This document shows, in pieces, positions 25,204 through 36,137 of a DNA stretch of 64,000 bases (its first letter is position 1; the number at the start of each line of letters is the position of its first letter). The notes under the pieces were generated by a model. That model was not told the DNA's origin and did not search any database. It saw nothing but the letters and a program-made list of their open reading frames with translations. The DNA is from Purpureocillium takamizusanense (lineage: Eukaryota > Ascomycota > Sordariomycetes > Hypocreales > Ophiocordycipitaceae): NCBI RefSeq assembly GCF_022605165.1, contig NC_063069.1:5208001-5272000 (forward strand), read 5' to 3'. The position numbers and the translations under genes were made by a program.

Positions 25204-27447
25204 ATGGCGGATCGCAACAGGGAGGCGGACGAGGGCGCCGAGGCTCTTGATCCCGAGCATCTTTACTCCAAGGAGTTTTGCATCGGTGAGCACTTCTGCT
25301 GCCATGGGAGCGGCCAGGGGTGCGCCGTGAAGAAGCTGACCTTGAGCTCTGTGAACAGGAGGGGGAAGCTTCGGCAAGGTCTTTAAAGGGTGAGGCTCCC
25401 CCAGCACCTGTTCCTGTCCCATGGTCTTCTCGCGCAGGCGCTGATGTTGGGTAGTGTCGACAAACGGACCGGCCAAGCCGTCGCCATCAAGATCATCGAC
25501 ATTGAAAACGCCGAAGACGAGGTCGAGGACATTATCCAAGAAATCGCCATCCTATCTGAGCTGCAGTCGCCCTACGTCACCAAGTACTACGGCTCCTACG
25601 CCAAGGGTGCCGAGCTGTGGATCGTCATGGAGTTTTGCGCCGGCGGGAGCTGCGCCGACCTGATGAAGCCGGGCCTCATCGGCGAGGACTATATTGCCAT
25701 CATCGCCCGGGAGCTGCTGATGGGGCTGGACTACCTGCACTCGGACAAGAAGCTGCACAGGGACATCAAGGGTAAGTCGGGAGCTGCTGCATGGCGCACC
25801 AGGGCCCGTTGAACTGACATGGAGGCAGCGGCCAACGTGCTGCTGGGCGCCGGCGGGCAGGTCAAGCTGGCCGACTTTGGCGTCTCGGGTCAGCTCTCGG
25901 CGACCATGACCAAGAAGAACACGTTTGTGGGCACGCCCTTTTGGATGGCGCCCGAGGTCATCAAGCAGTCTGGTTACGACCACAAGGCCGACATCTGGTC
26001 GCTGGGCATTACCGCCCTCGAGCTGGCAAACGGCGAGCCGCCCTACGCCGACATCCACCCGATGAAGGTGCTCTTCCTCATCCCTAAGAACCCGGCGCCC
26101 AGGCTAGAGGGCAACTTCACCAAGGCCTTCAAGGACTTTGTCGAGCTTTGCCTGCAGCGCGACCCCAAGGACCGGCCGACGGCGAGGGACCTGCTGCGAC
26201 ACCCATTTATCAGAAAGGCCAAGAAGACGACGTACCTCACCGAGCTGATTGAGCGCCATAGCCGCTGGGCTCTGACGCACAAAGGAGAGGATGAGGACAA
26301 CTGGGAGGCTGTCGATGGCGGGGTGCCGACGGAGCGCGAAAAGATGGACGAAGACATGTGGGATTTTGGCACGGTACGGCTCGTCGGCGATAGAGGGGGT
26401 CTGGTCGGGCGGCCGGGGCTCAACGCTATGGACGAGAGCGCGACGAATGCCCGCTCCGTACGCCGGACGGACGGCCTGGACGACATGGACGACCGGCGAC
26501 GCGACGCGAGCCCGTCCAAGGCGCGAGACTTTGCCCTGCAACCCAGCGACACCCTCAAGGCGGCGAACCAAGGCACATCTCGACAGGCGAGCCCACAGCG
26601 GAAGCCCATAGCCCCCGGGATCAGTTCGCCCACGAAGGTGCCGCTGCCGGCGAGCCCGATGAAGACGGTGACGCGCGACGAACCTGAGACGCCGACTAGG
26701 GGAGCTGCGCCCAAGCCCCTGCCGCGGCAGCCGACGGGACAGTCTCCAGAGTATGATCGGGAGCTCCACGCCCAGCTACAGCGTGATATGGGAATGCTGA
26801 ACCTGGCCCTGGAGCCGACCCCGACGGCGTCACCGACCGGCGCGGCACAGCTGTCGACTGCATCGGAGGGACCGGTGCCGCCGCCGCACAGTACCTCCAC
26901 TCCGTCCCGGTCACCTAGCGGCCGGGCGCCGGTCATGATGATACCGGAAATCCCACCATACAGAGGTCCTGCGCAACAGCGGGTAGCGTCACAGCAAGCC
27001 ACTGGGCAGCGGACGCCGAGCGGGATGAACATGGCGCCGCCTCAGTCACAGTCGCCGGCTCCGTCAGAGACGTCTGCCGGCCCGTCGTCGTTCCCATCAC
27101 CGGCGCCGACCAACCCCAACGGCGAGCTGGACGCGCTCAACGACGTGATATTTCCCGCGCTGGAGGAGGCGCTCAAGAGACGCCAGGCTCGGCTGCAGCA
27201 GGCGTACGCGTTCCGACCGAACCAGGCGCCGGCGGGCATCATGGCGACGAGGCAGCAGCGCGCAGAGGCGTCTCATGAGAAGCTGCGGAAGCTGGTATAC
27301 AAGCTGGCGCACGTGTGCAAGGAGATTGATACGTGCGATAAGGCGGAGCCGGTGGGCATGGGGCGCGACGTGGGCAGCTTCCTTGAGGGTCTCCTGGAGG
27401 AGATTTTGGTGCGTGTCGAGCCTCTGGACGAGGAGGAGGGCGCTTGA
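25204..27447 (+). CDS. Ste20-family GCK-III serine/threonine protein kinase (Kic1/Nak1/MST3-like)
   Basis: Predicted germinal-centre-type kinase of about 682 residues. Fungal relatives act in polarity, septation and cell-wall morphogenesis (RAM/MOR pathway). The exons are 25204-25285, 25359-25389, 25455-25771 and 25829-27447, all joining in frame. The catalytic domain occupies about residues 22-275. It has the Gly-rich loop [11 protein letters not shown] (split over exons 1-3), VAIK lysine, HRDIKAANVLL loop, DFGVSG, the GCK activation segment [10 protein letters not shown] and the [19 protein letters not shown] subdomain. A long Pro/Ser/Gln-rich linker follows, with a conserved C-terminal helical tail ([16 protein letters not shown] ... 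[13 protein letters not shown]) typical of fungal members and probably a dimerisation or partner-binding region. A 15-base G run starts two bases after the TGA stop. I am sure of the kinase class, less so of the exact orthologue. Confidence 0.92.
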
Positions 27448-27448
27448 T

Positions 27449-27463
27449 GGGGGGGGGGGGGGG
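27449..27463. repeat. Poly-G run after the kinase stop codon
   Basis: Fifteen consecutive G residues begin two bases after the kinase stop, in the presumed 3' UTR. The run length is uncertain in any assembly. Confidence 0.9.
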
Positions 27464-28691
27464 CGGACTATTCACTACTGCATGAGGCGTTGTGAGGACA
27501 TAAGAGTACTTGTACTCGTCGACACGCGTGCGGCGTCGGCGTCTCGCGGCTGCGCGCGGGTTTGTACGAGAGCCATTAGACGGACGGACGAGGCCCGCCT
27601 CGGTCCGGGTGGAGGCTGCGGGCCCGGGCTGGACGGGGGCCATCGGATCAGAGGGTACCTGGCTTACTGGGGTTGGGAACTGGCGTTGGAGTACGAAGTA
27701 GAGACTGGAGAGGCAACCCATGGGTTTTTGGGTGCCATCTTGGCGTCGTACAGGTTATTGCATGTATATACGAAGTACTTCATAAGAAGTAGCCTCGCGC
27801 GGAAGTTGAAGAAGACGCTGTGGGCATGACCGGAGCGAACAAAACAAGCGACAGTTTATAGCGAGCAGTGCCTACCTTTGCACTCGTCCAGAATATATAC
27901 GTACAACTTCTGTGACAATCGTGGGAGCTTCCTTTTTATAGCACCGGACGTCTATTGTACGGCATGTCTTCGTCTTTCTTTGACGGTGGAGGATTCCCAG
28001 CCATTGAATTAGGCCGAGAGCGGCCTAGCGCACTGGCGCCGGCGGGCATGGCGGGTTCGGTTTTTGGCTTGGCTCGGAGCAAAGGTTCGCATTCCGCTCT
28101 TTTTCCGTCGGCGGTCCGGCCGAACGGGGCGGCGGGCACCGCCACTACTGTTGCAGGAAGCTCCTACGTAGCACCATAGTGCTAGTTGCCGGCGCACCTA
28201 GGGAAGAAAAAAAAATTCTGGAAGGGGGGGCAGCGCCAGCAATGACCGCGGCCGCTTCTTCGGCCTAGGCGGGCAATATCTACGGTTAGTAGGTACCTAC
28301 GTAGAGGGAACGTTGCTGTGGGCGGGATTAGAGGTGGACCTGGGACGCTGCCTGCGTTGCCGCATGCCACTGCCTGGCAGATACCTGTACGCATTGCGCT
28401 GCGCTGCTACAGCTGCTGGTCACTGCAACACCCTTCATACCTTTTACCCACACAACCACCACACCCTCCTCCACACCGTCGGCGAGCCGCATTCACCTTG
28501 CCCTTCTTTTTTTCTTTCCCCTTGTTGCCGTCGTCTCCTCCACTGGTTTTTTTTCTTGCTGGCTGTTGTTTGTCGCCACAGCAGGTTTCACGCGCCCACG
28601 TCTCGACGACGACCACTCTCCCCTCCTGTGTCTTCTCTTGGGGCATCTTGTTCACGTTTCTTCTTCCCCTCCGGAATCCGAATCGCCCGCC
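27464..28691. other. Intergenic: kinase 3' region and IDH1 promoter
   Basis: No coding frame is convincing. The stretch from about 28440 to 28690 is pyrimidine-rich on the + strand (TTTCTTTCCCC, CTCCTC runs), the usual look of a fungal core promoter and 5' UTR, and leads straight into the IDH1 start. Confidence 0.5.
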
Positions 28692-30391
28692 ATGCTGTCG
28701 CGTGGCTCTATGAGGACGGCGCAGGTACGTGTGGCGCAAAGTGAGAACCGTGTCTTGTGTGTGTTGTGCACCCGGATGGGGTGAGGGGTCGCTCTGCTAG
28801 AGGGCATCGTCACGCTGGGAGGGCGACGATCATACGAACGACGACGACGACGACGACAAGACGAGGAGCGGCTCTCCCGGGGGGATGGGGATGAGGCAAT
28901 TGCGAGACGCAGAAGTCGACTTGCGGCATTGGATCGCATCCCCGCCTCCTCCGCCGTCAACAACCCGCTTGGGAGGGAGGGAGCCGGTGGAACGACGCGT
29001 GAAGAGGAGGAGGATGAGCGACTTTTTTCATCGGCGTCAGGCTAGAACAAGCAAACAAGACAAAGGAATCTGCTAACGCAAAAGTGCTTCCTCGACAGCT
29101 CCTGCGCCGCGGCGCCACCCAGCCGCAGCTCGCCGCCCGATCGTTCGCGACGGTCCAGTCTGACATCTTCAAGCCGGCCAAGTTCGGCGGCAAGTACACA
29201 GTGACGCTGATCCCCGGCGACGGCATCGGCGCCGAGGTGGCCGAGTCGGTCAAGACCATCTTCAAGGCGGACAACGTGCCGGTGGAGTGGGAGCAGATCG
29301 AGGTGTCGGGCATCGACTCGGTGGGCGCGGGACGCACCGAGGACGCGTTCCGCGAGTCGGTGGCGTCGCTCAAGCGCAACAAGCTGGGCCTCAAGGGCAT
29401 CCTGCACACGCCCATCAGCCGGTCGGGCCACCAGAGCTTCAACGTGGCCATGCGCCAGGAGCTCGACATCTACGCCAGCATCTCCCTCATCAAGAACATC
29501 CCCGGCTACGAGACGCGCCACAAGGACGTGGACCTGTGCATCATCCGCGAGAACACCGAGGGCGAGTACTCGGGCCTCGAGCACCAGAGCGTGCCCGGCG
29601 TCGTCGAGTCGCTCAAGATCATCACGCGCGCCAAGTCGGAGCGCATCGCAAAGTTCGCCTTTGCCTTTGCGCTCGCCAACGGCCGCTCCAAGGTGACGTG
29701 CATCCACAAGGCCAACATCATGAAGTTGGCCGACGGCCTCTTCCGCAGCACCTTCCACTCGGTCGCCAAGGAGTACCCCACGCTCGAGGTCAACGACATG
29801 ATTGTCGACAACGCCTCCATGCAGGCCGTCTCGCGGCCCCAGCAGTTCGACGTCATGGTCATGCCCAACCTCTACGGCGGCATCCTCTCCAACATTGGCG
29901 CCGCCCTCGTCGGCGGGCCCGGCATCGTCCCCGGCTGCAACATGGGCCGCGACGTGGCCGTCTTCGAGCCCGGCTGCCGCCACGTCGGCCTCGACATCAA
30001 GGGCAAGGACCAGGCCAACCCCACGGCCCTGATCCTCTCGGGCAGCATGCTGCTGCGCCACCTGGGGCTCGACGACCACGCCAACCGCATCTCCAAGGCC
30101 ATTTACGCCGTCATTGCCGAGGGGTACGTTTTCCATCCCCCCTTCCTCTCCCTCTCTCTCTGCTCTCCCTCTTTCCTCTCCCTCTTTCCTCCTGACCCTT
30201 GTATTGTTCGTGAGAGGTGTCCCGCTTTCCTCTTCATCCTTGTATCATTCGTGGGAGAGCGAAAGGAGCATCATCATCAGACAAAAACGCTGACACCCCC
30301 CCGCAGCAAGGTCCGCACGCGCGACATGGGCGGCGAGTCGACGACGCACGAGTTCACCAAGGCCATCCTCGACAAGATGGAGACCATCTAA
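28692..30391 (+). CDS. idh1: Isocitrate dehydrogenase [NAD], subunit 1, mitochondrial
   Basis: Regulatory subunit of the mitochondrial NAD-dependent isocitrate dehydrogenase, which with Idh2 turns isocitrate into 2-oxoglutarate in the TCA cycle; about 380 residues. The exons are 28692-28724 (11 codons), 29099-30123 and 30307-30391, all in frame. The N-terminus is Arg/Ser/Ala-rich without acidic residues and ends around RSFATVQSD, a mitochondrial targeting peptide. Family motifs are clear: VTLIPGDGIGAE, the IRENTEGEYSGLEH region, KVTCIHKANIMKLADGLF, and FDVMVMPNLYGGILSNIGAALVGGPG. Calling subunit 1 (AMP-binding) over subunit 2 (catalytic) rests on overall resemblance, including the long LKGILHTPISRSGHQSFNVAMRQ-type segment. 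The first intron is 374 bases, long for a fungus, and contains an ACG repeat. Confidence 0.93.
28838..28857. repeat. (ACG)n trinucleotide repeat in IDH1 intron 1
   Basis: Six to seven ACG units inside the first IDH1 intron. It is non-coding in the accepted gene model. Confidence 0.8.
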
Positions 30392-31609
30392 GCTCCCTCA
30401 CCTTTCTCTTCCCACCGCACGACCGGACGAGATGCCGACCGAAAACGAGGTGACACCACGGGAGTTCTGGACGCCACAGAAACAATGGAGCAAAAGATTT
30501 GGCGGTGTGCGCATGCGGACGAGAGAACGCACGTCACACTCAAGAGGTCGGATTGGATTATACTGTGTATGACACGGGAGGACGACGACCGTCGGAGGGA
30601 GTGAGAGCAGAGACTAGAGAAGTGTACCTATAGCGTGGCATGGAAGGGAAAGAGCCTTGAAATCATAGAAGTTGTCGTTTTTTTTCTTCTCCATTTCCCG
30701 GTCTTGTCTTCTTGTCCCATGTCTGCGACCGCGGGGTGTTTACAAAGTACGGTGTAGTCTGTCGCCTCGTTCCGAGTTTGGACGGAGGGGTCATGCATAG
30801 ATGATACATTGCATGCACGATCCCCTCTTCCCTGTCTGTCTGACTGACTGACTGTTGGTCGAATGAAAAAAAAAAAACCTCCCCCGCCTCAACGTCTTTG
30901 CTTGCCACTCTGCATGCACGCTCGACCGACCGATGCTATCCGGGCGGGCGGGCGGCCGGACCGTCGGACAGCGGAGGAACGAATGGGATGCACAACTTAG
31001 GTACGAACGAAGAGCCGCTGTGCTACCTTACCTATGCACCAAGGAAGTTGGGTCAGCGAGCCGAGCCGCACGACGCTGCACAGCCATTATTACGACCCCC
31101 CTCGGGGAACACAGCACAGCACGCGCCAGCGTCGTCGGGATCGACGCCCGACCGATAGGTACATACCTTGTTCCTTACATGCAGTGACTGCGTTAGTTAG
31201 ATAGTGCGTACGTACTAACGTACCAGGTATTTGAGTGCAGTACGTAGCACCACGTAGGTACTATTGAGAGTGATCGCCCGACCGGAGCGTTTCCCCCTCT
31301 TACCTTGCCTCAGGCACCATCATTACCATGCAGTCATATGTATGGCGTACGTTCTGTAGCATTCGGTGTTCCAGTTTATACCGTACGAACGTACGAAGTA
31401 CGCACATACGAAACACGGCTGCGGCACGCACATATATGCAAGTTGCCGCCGGTGTTCTGCTTCCATCATGGTTGAGGCCCGGTCCGGAACGTCAAGAGAT
31501 GCAAGAGATGGAGGAGTTTTGCTGCGACAGGCACCTAATAACCTACTATGCATGCTGCGAGCACGCCGGGGCCGCGGGGCGGAGGATTTTAGCAACTGGG
31601 CATCCAACC

Positions 31610-31642
31610 CAACCCAACCAACCAACCAACCAACCAACCAAT
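31610..31642. repeat. (AACC)n tetranucleotide repeat
   Basis: About eight near-perfect AACC units in a non-coding spacer. Confidence 0.85.
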
Positions 31643-32416
31643 CCCCCCCTGCGCCGATGTAGGAAGGAAGGGAAGGATTCGCGACCGCTGTTGGTCGCAC
31701 GCGCGTGCGTCTGTAACGCAGGATGGGCTCAGCCGCATCAGAGCGAAAACGAGCGCTTGATCGATATTGATGATAAATCCAACGGCGGCCCGTGTTGATG
31801 ACGATGATGAAGATGATGACAATGCCAGTGCGTGCCTTGCTGACATTTATGATGGATTTATGATGCTGCTGCTGATGTTTGATCGTTTGTTCGTTCATTC
31901 GTATTATTGATGTTGGCTGGGGGCCGGACGGCTGGGCGGCTGGGGCGAGCGAGGCAGCACAAAAAATAAGTGATACTCGTAGAGGAAATGCCCGAACGGT
32001 AATGACATGATTTTGGCACATGTCTGCCCGCTGGCTCGCTCGCTCATCAACGGGCCTGGCGATTTAGCTGTTTCCCCGCGCAAATAGCCTTTGTGTTTGT
32101 TACTGTATATCGCATGTAAAAGTCAATCGTACGTTGTAGGCGCATAGTTTAGTACGTAGCTAGTACACTGCCGTATAGCGCGCGCCGCTCCGGTCGTTGG
32201 TCGTCTTCCTTGCTCGTCGTCCCCCACGTCGGGCTCTCTTCTGCTTATCAATCCAAAGGCAAGGAGGGGCAGGGGTATCGGACGCCCGAGGTGAGACGTG
32301 CGTAGAGATTGGGGATGCGCGTTTCTCTCTGCTCGGGCTCCGCTGCGCGGTCGCGGGGTGTTGTGTATGTGTGTGTTGGGCGTTGGGACGGTGGTGGGGG
32401 GGTTCTTTGGTGTCTG

Positions 32417-32437
32417 GTCTGTCTGTCTGTCTGTCTC
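32417..32437. repeat. (TGTC)n tetranucleotide repeat
   Basis: Five TGTC units followed by CT-rich sequence, non-coding. Confidence 0.8.
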
Positions 32438-33170
32438 TCCCTCTCTCTGTTTGGGCACCTCTGCTGGTCGCGTTCATGCGGTCATACAAGACGGGACGCA
32501 GACACGCCACTTACTGCTATACTACCTTACCTTACATGACAGTAGGCAGGTAGTGCCGTAGTACAGCAGCAGTATCGGGCCTTACCAGGTACAGATACCT
32601 CGTCGGCGTGGGGTCGCGAAGGTTTGTTAGTGGTTGCCTTGTTGGTCCGGGGGGTGGTCGGAGGGGCTCCTTTGCTCCCCCTCCCCCCGCCATCCATCAT
32701 GAAGCTGCTGGGGTAGGTGGAAACAAGGTCAAGGAAGGAGCCGCTATGGGAAAGGCCGAGCGAAGGGTGGGCTCCAGAATTTCTGCTGCTGTGCGGTGGG
32801 TGTTGTTGCTCTTGGCTTGCTTCCCAGCCTCTAGACTGCCTGGTGGGCGCCGCATGACGTTGTGACAAGCAAGGGGCCCGGGCTCCTCCTGCTGCCGCTG
32901 CTGCTGCTGCAGCTGGCGCCGCCGCTTCTGCTGGTGTTGTTGTTGCCGCCGTCATTGTTGTTGCACATGCCGGTCGGTCGGTGGTGTCTGCCTACCGAGC
33001 TGTAGCATCTCGCACGCCCGTCCGCACGCCCGCCCGCCCGCTCGCTTGCTCACCCCGACCGACCCAGACCCCATCATGTCTGTTCCCAATAGCAGTCTGG
33101 GTTTGTAATCCACGTTTCGGTTTTGTAAGCCACGTCGTACCCCGTACCCTTCTTTCCTGTGCGTGTGTGC

Positions 33171-33196
33171 GTGTAAGCGCGCGTGTGTGTGTGTGG
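33171..33196. repeat. (GT)n microsatellite
   Basis: GT dinucleotide run with one GC interruption, about 370 bases upstream of the GFA-type gene. Confidence 0.8.
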
Positions 33197-33351
33197 TGGA
33201 GAGTGGGTTGGACAGGGCAGAAGCGGGTGAGCTGATCGTCGTCTGGCAGGAGGTGTACTGCAACAGCCGCAGCAAGGTGAGGAGAGAATGAGGTAGGTAG
33301 GCAGGAGGGGGATGGAGCCAAGCAAGCAGATCGGAAAGGAGAAGGACCTGG

Positions 33352-33359
33352 TATAAATA
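33352..33359 (+). promoter_or_regulatory. TATA box of the GFA-type gene
   Basis: TATAAATA followed by a pyrimidine-rich stretch (CATCTTCTTCCCTCCC), 206 bases before the ATG at 33565. It is a canonical match in the expected position for a fungal promoter. Confidence 0.55.
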
Positions 33360-33564
33360 TTTGGGTCTGGGGCTTCCCACCATCTTCTTCCCTCCCATCC
33401 ACAAGAACCTTGATGTCTACAGCAGTTCCACGAACAGCTTGAGCCAATCCCCTCTACGACGAACACCTCTTTTTCTACAGACAGTTGGAATTTCCGCATT
33501 AGGAAAGCCCCACTGTCCTATACCACCACCACCTACCACCACCACAACACAAACCACAGTCAAA

Positions 33565-34333
33565 ATGACCACCACCGGAGGATGCGCCTGCGGCCAGATC
33601 CGCTACGAGTTCACGGGTGCGTTTTCCATCGTCTCCCTCCTTTGACTCCCTCTAGGGAGTGACCTGGTGGTGCCGATGAAGCAATGGGTAGTCATGGGAG
33701 CTAGTAGCTAACGCGGCGGCGCTTGTATAGGTGAACCCGCCATCACGGCTCTCTGCCACTGCACCGACTGCCAAAAGGTACCGTACAGTCCGACGACGAG
33801 CCATCCATGATCCCCTTCCTCATCCCCTTCTGCCCGGTCAACTGTGCAAAAGATAAAACACACATACACGAGAAAAAAACACAGGGCTGGCGGGCCGGTT
33901 TGGGGAATTCCAGGGGGGTGCTGTCCGCGCCCCCCTTCTTCCCACTCTTGACCCAACGACAGGACAAAACATGACAAGACAGACAGACTGACACGTTGGT
34001 GCGCAAAAAATGTAGTGGACCGGCGGTGCCTTCACGTCCAACGCCATCATCCCCCGCACGGCCTTCAAGATCACCAAGGGCACCCCCAAGACGTGGGACG
34101 TCCGCGGCGACACGGGCAAGATCAACAAGCACTTCTTCTGCACCGAGTGCGGCTCCGGCCTGTGGACCGAGCTCGAGCTCATGCCCGACAAGACCTGCGT
34201 CAAGGCCGGCGGCCTCGATGCCGGCGCCTCCAGCCTCAAGAAGAAGATCGACGTCGAGTTCTACGTCCGCGACCGCGTCTCGTACCTGGCCGCCGCCGAG
34301 GGCGCCAAGCAGGAGCACCTGTTCGGACAGTAA
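33565..34333 (+). CDS. GFA/CENP-V domain zinc protein (glutathione-dependent formaldehyde-activating-like)
   Basis: Small zinc-binding protein of about 138 residues of the GFA (CENP-V/Mss4-like) fold. The exons are 33565-33616, 33731-33777 and 34016-34333. The zinc ligands lie in order: GGCACGQIRYEF near residues 5-16 (CxC), CHCTDCQKWTGGAF near 25-38 (CxCxxC), and FFCTECGSGLW near 80 (CxxC). This is the complete set for the family. The founding member was described as a glutathione-dependent formaldehyde-activating enzyme, but most fungal paralogues have no proven reaction, so the substrate is open. The second intron is long (238 bases). The gene is preceded by a TATA box and converges with the leftward aminotransferase gene to its right. 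Confidence 0.9.
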
Positions 34334-34769
34334 ATGGCTTGTTTACTACTACTAGCTGTGGTTGTACATCTTGGTTTGGGGCACGATGGGAGAGAGGGGG
34401 TCGCGGTGGATAGCGCAGCCTTGTGGTCCGCTTGTGAGCCATGAGAGACGGAATCCCCTCGCCCCCCGCCTGCGCGCACTCCGAGATGATAGATGATGAT
34501 GAAACTTGGCGTGTCTTATGGGGTCGAGCAGGAGCAGGCGTTTGCACAGAAAATGGACGGGAACACGGCTTCATTTGTCAATTAGTCAAGTTTGCAGGGC
34601 AATGAAACATGCCGTGTCTGTCTACCGCGAGTTGGGCCACATCCATCAAGGTTCACCTTGATGGGCAACCGAGCGTCGTGACTGCATGAAGCGATGGATT
34701 GATACGCGGGTCATGACGTATACATGGTACATGCGGTTCCTGTGCACACACGACACTCGGGGAAACCGT
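34334..34769. other. Convergent intergenic region
   Basis: About 435 bases between two convergent genes, expected to hold both 3' UTRs and terminators. A repeated GATGATAGATGATGATGA stretch at about 34483-34501 is the only notable feature. Confidence 0.5.
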
Positions 34770-36137
34770 CTATGCCCGGCCGTTGGCACCGTTTGTTCTG
34801 TACGGCAGCTCCCCGTTCTGCTTCTTGTCGATGCTGCCGCCACCCACTGCCGCCAGGATGCGATCCAGCCCGAGCTCCAGGTATTCCGTCTCGTGCGCAA
34901 AGACGATCCTGAACCAGCCGGGCTCCTCGGCGCCAAATCGCACGCCGTCGGCGAGAAACACCTTGTGCTTTAGCAGGCTCTTCATGACGTCCTGGTTCAG
35001 GTCCACCTGCTGCTTCTCAGACTCGTCGACCACCCGATTCTTGAGGTACGCGGCGCCAAGATTTACCCACACGAAGAAGCCCGCGTTGGTGCCAGGTGCG
35101 TACTCGATGCCGTGGTCCCGCGCCCAGCGGAGCACGATGGCGTGTTGCTTGCCGAGCAGCCGGCAGTTGTCCTCGAGAAAGGCGTCGACCCACTCGTCAT
35201 CCTCCAGCACGTTGGCCGTCACCAGATCCGACAGCGAGCTCGTCCAGCCAAACTCAAAGACGTTTTGCAGGGCGCCCTTGAGCTGCGGGTTGCCCTGCGT
35301 GACGATGAAGCCCATACGCAGCCCGCTGACACCAAAGTCCTTGCTCATGCCCCAGATGACGTGCATGAGCTCCGGATCAATGATTCCGTTGACGTCAATG
35401 GACAGAACCGATTCGAAGGGCACGGGCGCAGGCTTCGTATCAAATGCGTTCTTGAAGACAGACAGGGCGTAGATCTCGTCACTGATGAGGTGCACGCGGT
35501 GCTCCTGACAGAGGCGCATGTAGGCGAGGAGCACGTTTCGCGGGTAGCACCGACCCAGCGGGTTGTTTGGGTGCGCGAGGATGATGGCGGCGACGCGCTG
35601 GCCGCGGTCCTTGGCGGCGAGGATGGCGGCGCGGTGAGCCTCAATGGCGGCGAAGCCCATGGGGTCGACGCCAGCGCCAAATGCCACGGGTCGGAGCTCG
35701 ACGCCGGTCCGCTTGCCGACGTCGGTGGGGAAGGAGCCATAGTACGGGCGACCGATGAGGATGGCGTCGCCCGGGTTGGCGAGCGCCCAGGAGATGTTCT
35801 CGATGGCCACGGTGCAGCCGTTGCTCACGAAGACGTCGGCGGGGGTGATGGCGCGCAACGGGCGCAGCTGGCGGGTGAGGAAGCGCGCAACGGCAGGCTT
35901 GAGACGCTTGTGACCGTCGCCATAGGTGAGCGTGACGGTGGGGATGCTGTCGGCGGGCTCCAGCGTGGCGCGCATGTGCTTCATGAAACGGTCATGAAGT
36001 AGCGTGTTCTCGGCGACGCCAATGTTGATGTAGCCGTGCGGGTTCGTCTTGGCGTCGTACAGGTTCGCGAGTACCTGCATGAAGAAGAAATTGGGGTCGG
36101 GCGCCGTGAGCTTGCTGGCGCGGTCGGAGAGCGACAT
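34770..36137 (-). CDS. Class I/II PLP aminotransferase, ACC synthase-like
   Basis: Single-exon fold-type I PLP enzyme of 455 residues in the group that fungal annotations call '1-aminocyclopropane-1-carboxylate synthase-like' or GliI-like aminotransferase. Visible family marks are NPHGYINIGVAEN (residues 32-44), the YGDGHKRLK segment where ACC synthases have the Y-x-x-x-x-G-x-x-x-L motif, and HPNNPLG (189-195). ISDEIYALSVF (about 218-228) carries the PLP-ring Asp and Tyr. WGMSKDFGVSGLRMG has the Schiff-base lysine at about 266 and the phosphate-binding Arg at about 274. The reaction could be amino transfer, C-S cleavage or ACC formation; the sequence does not decide. No secondary-metabolite genes lie beside it. 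The ATG at 36137 gives a normal-length N-terminus. Confidence 0.88.
   Translation of the reverse strand: MSLSDRASKLTAPDPNFFFMQVLANLYDAKTNPHGYINIGVAENTLLHDRFMKHMRATLEPADSIPTVTLTYGDGHKRLKPAVARFLTRQLRPLRAITPADVFVSNGCTVAIENISWALANPGDAILIGRPYYGSFPTDVGKRTGVELRPVAFGAGVDPMGFAAIEAHRAAILAAKDRGQRVAAIILAHPNNPLGRCYPRNVLLAYMRLCQEHRVHLISDEIYALSVFKNAFDTKPAPVPFESVLSIDVNGIIDPELMHVIWGMSKDFGVSGLRMGFIVTQGNPQLKGALQNVFEFGWTSSLSDLVTANVLEDDEWVDAFLEDNCRLLGKQHAIVLRWARDHGIEYAPGTNAGFFVWVNLGAAYLKNRVVDESEKQQVDLNQDVMKSLLKHKVFLADGVRFGAEEPGWFRIVFAHETEYLELGLDRILAAVGGGSIDKKQNGELPYRTNGANGRA

Larger units (their letters stand above)
30392..33564. other. 3.2-kb spacer rich in simple repeats
   Basis: I find no supported gene. ORFs at 31.3-32.0 and 32.5-33.5 kb owe their length to repeats (Pro/Thr/Asn or Ala runs) and overlap on both strands. 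The spacer holds TACCTA/TAGGTA and GTACGT motif clusters at 31.1-31.4 kb and repeats at 31610-31642, 32417-32437 and 33171-33196. Its right end is the promoter of the GFA-type gene. Confidence 0.5.

Noticed and set aside
24234..25250. Several 130-176-codon ORFs before the kinase
   Set aside because: Low-complexity Gly/Arg/His/Pro frames that overlap each other, in the promoter/5' UTR of the kinase gene.
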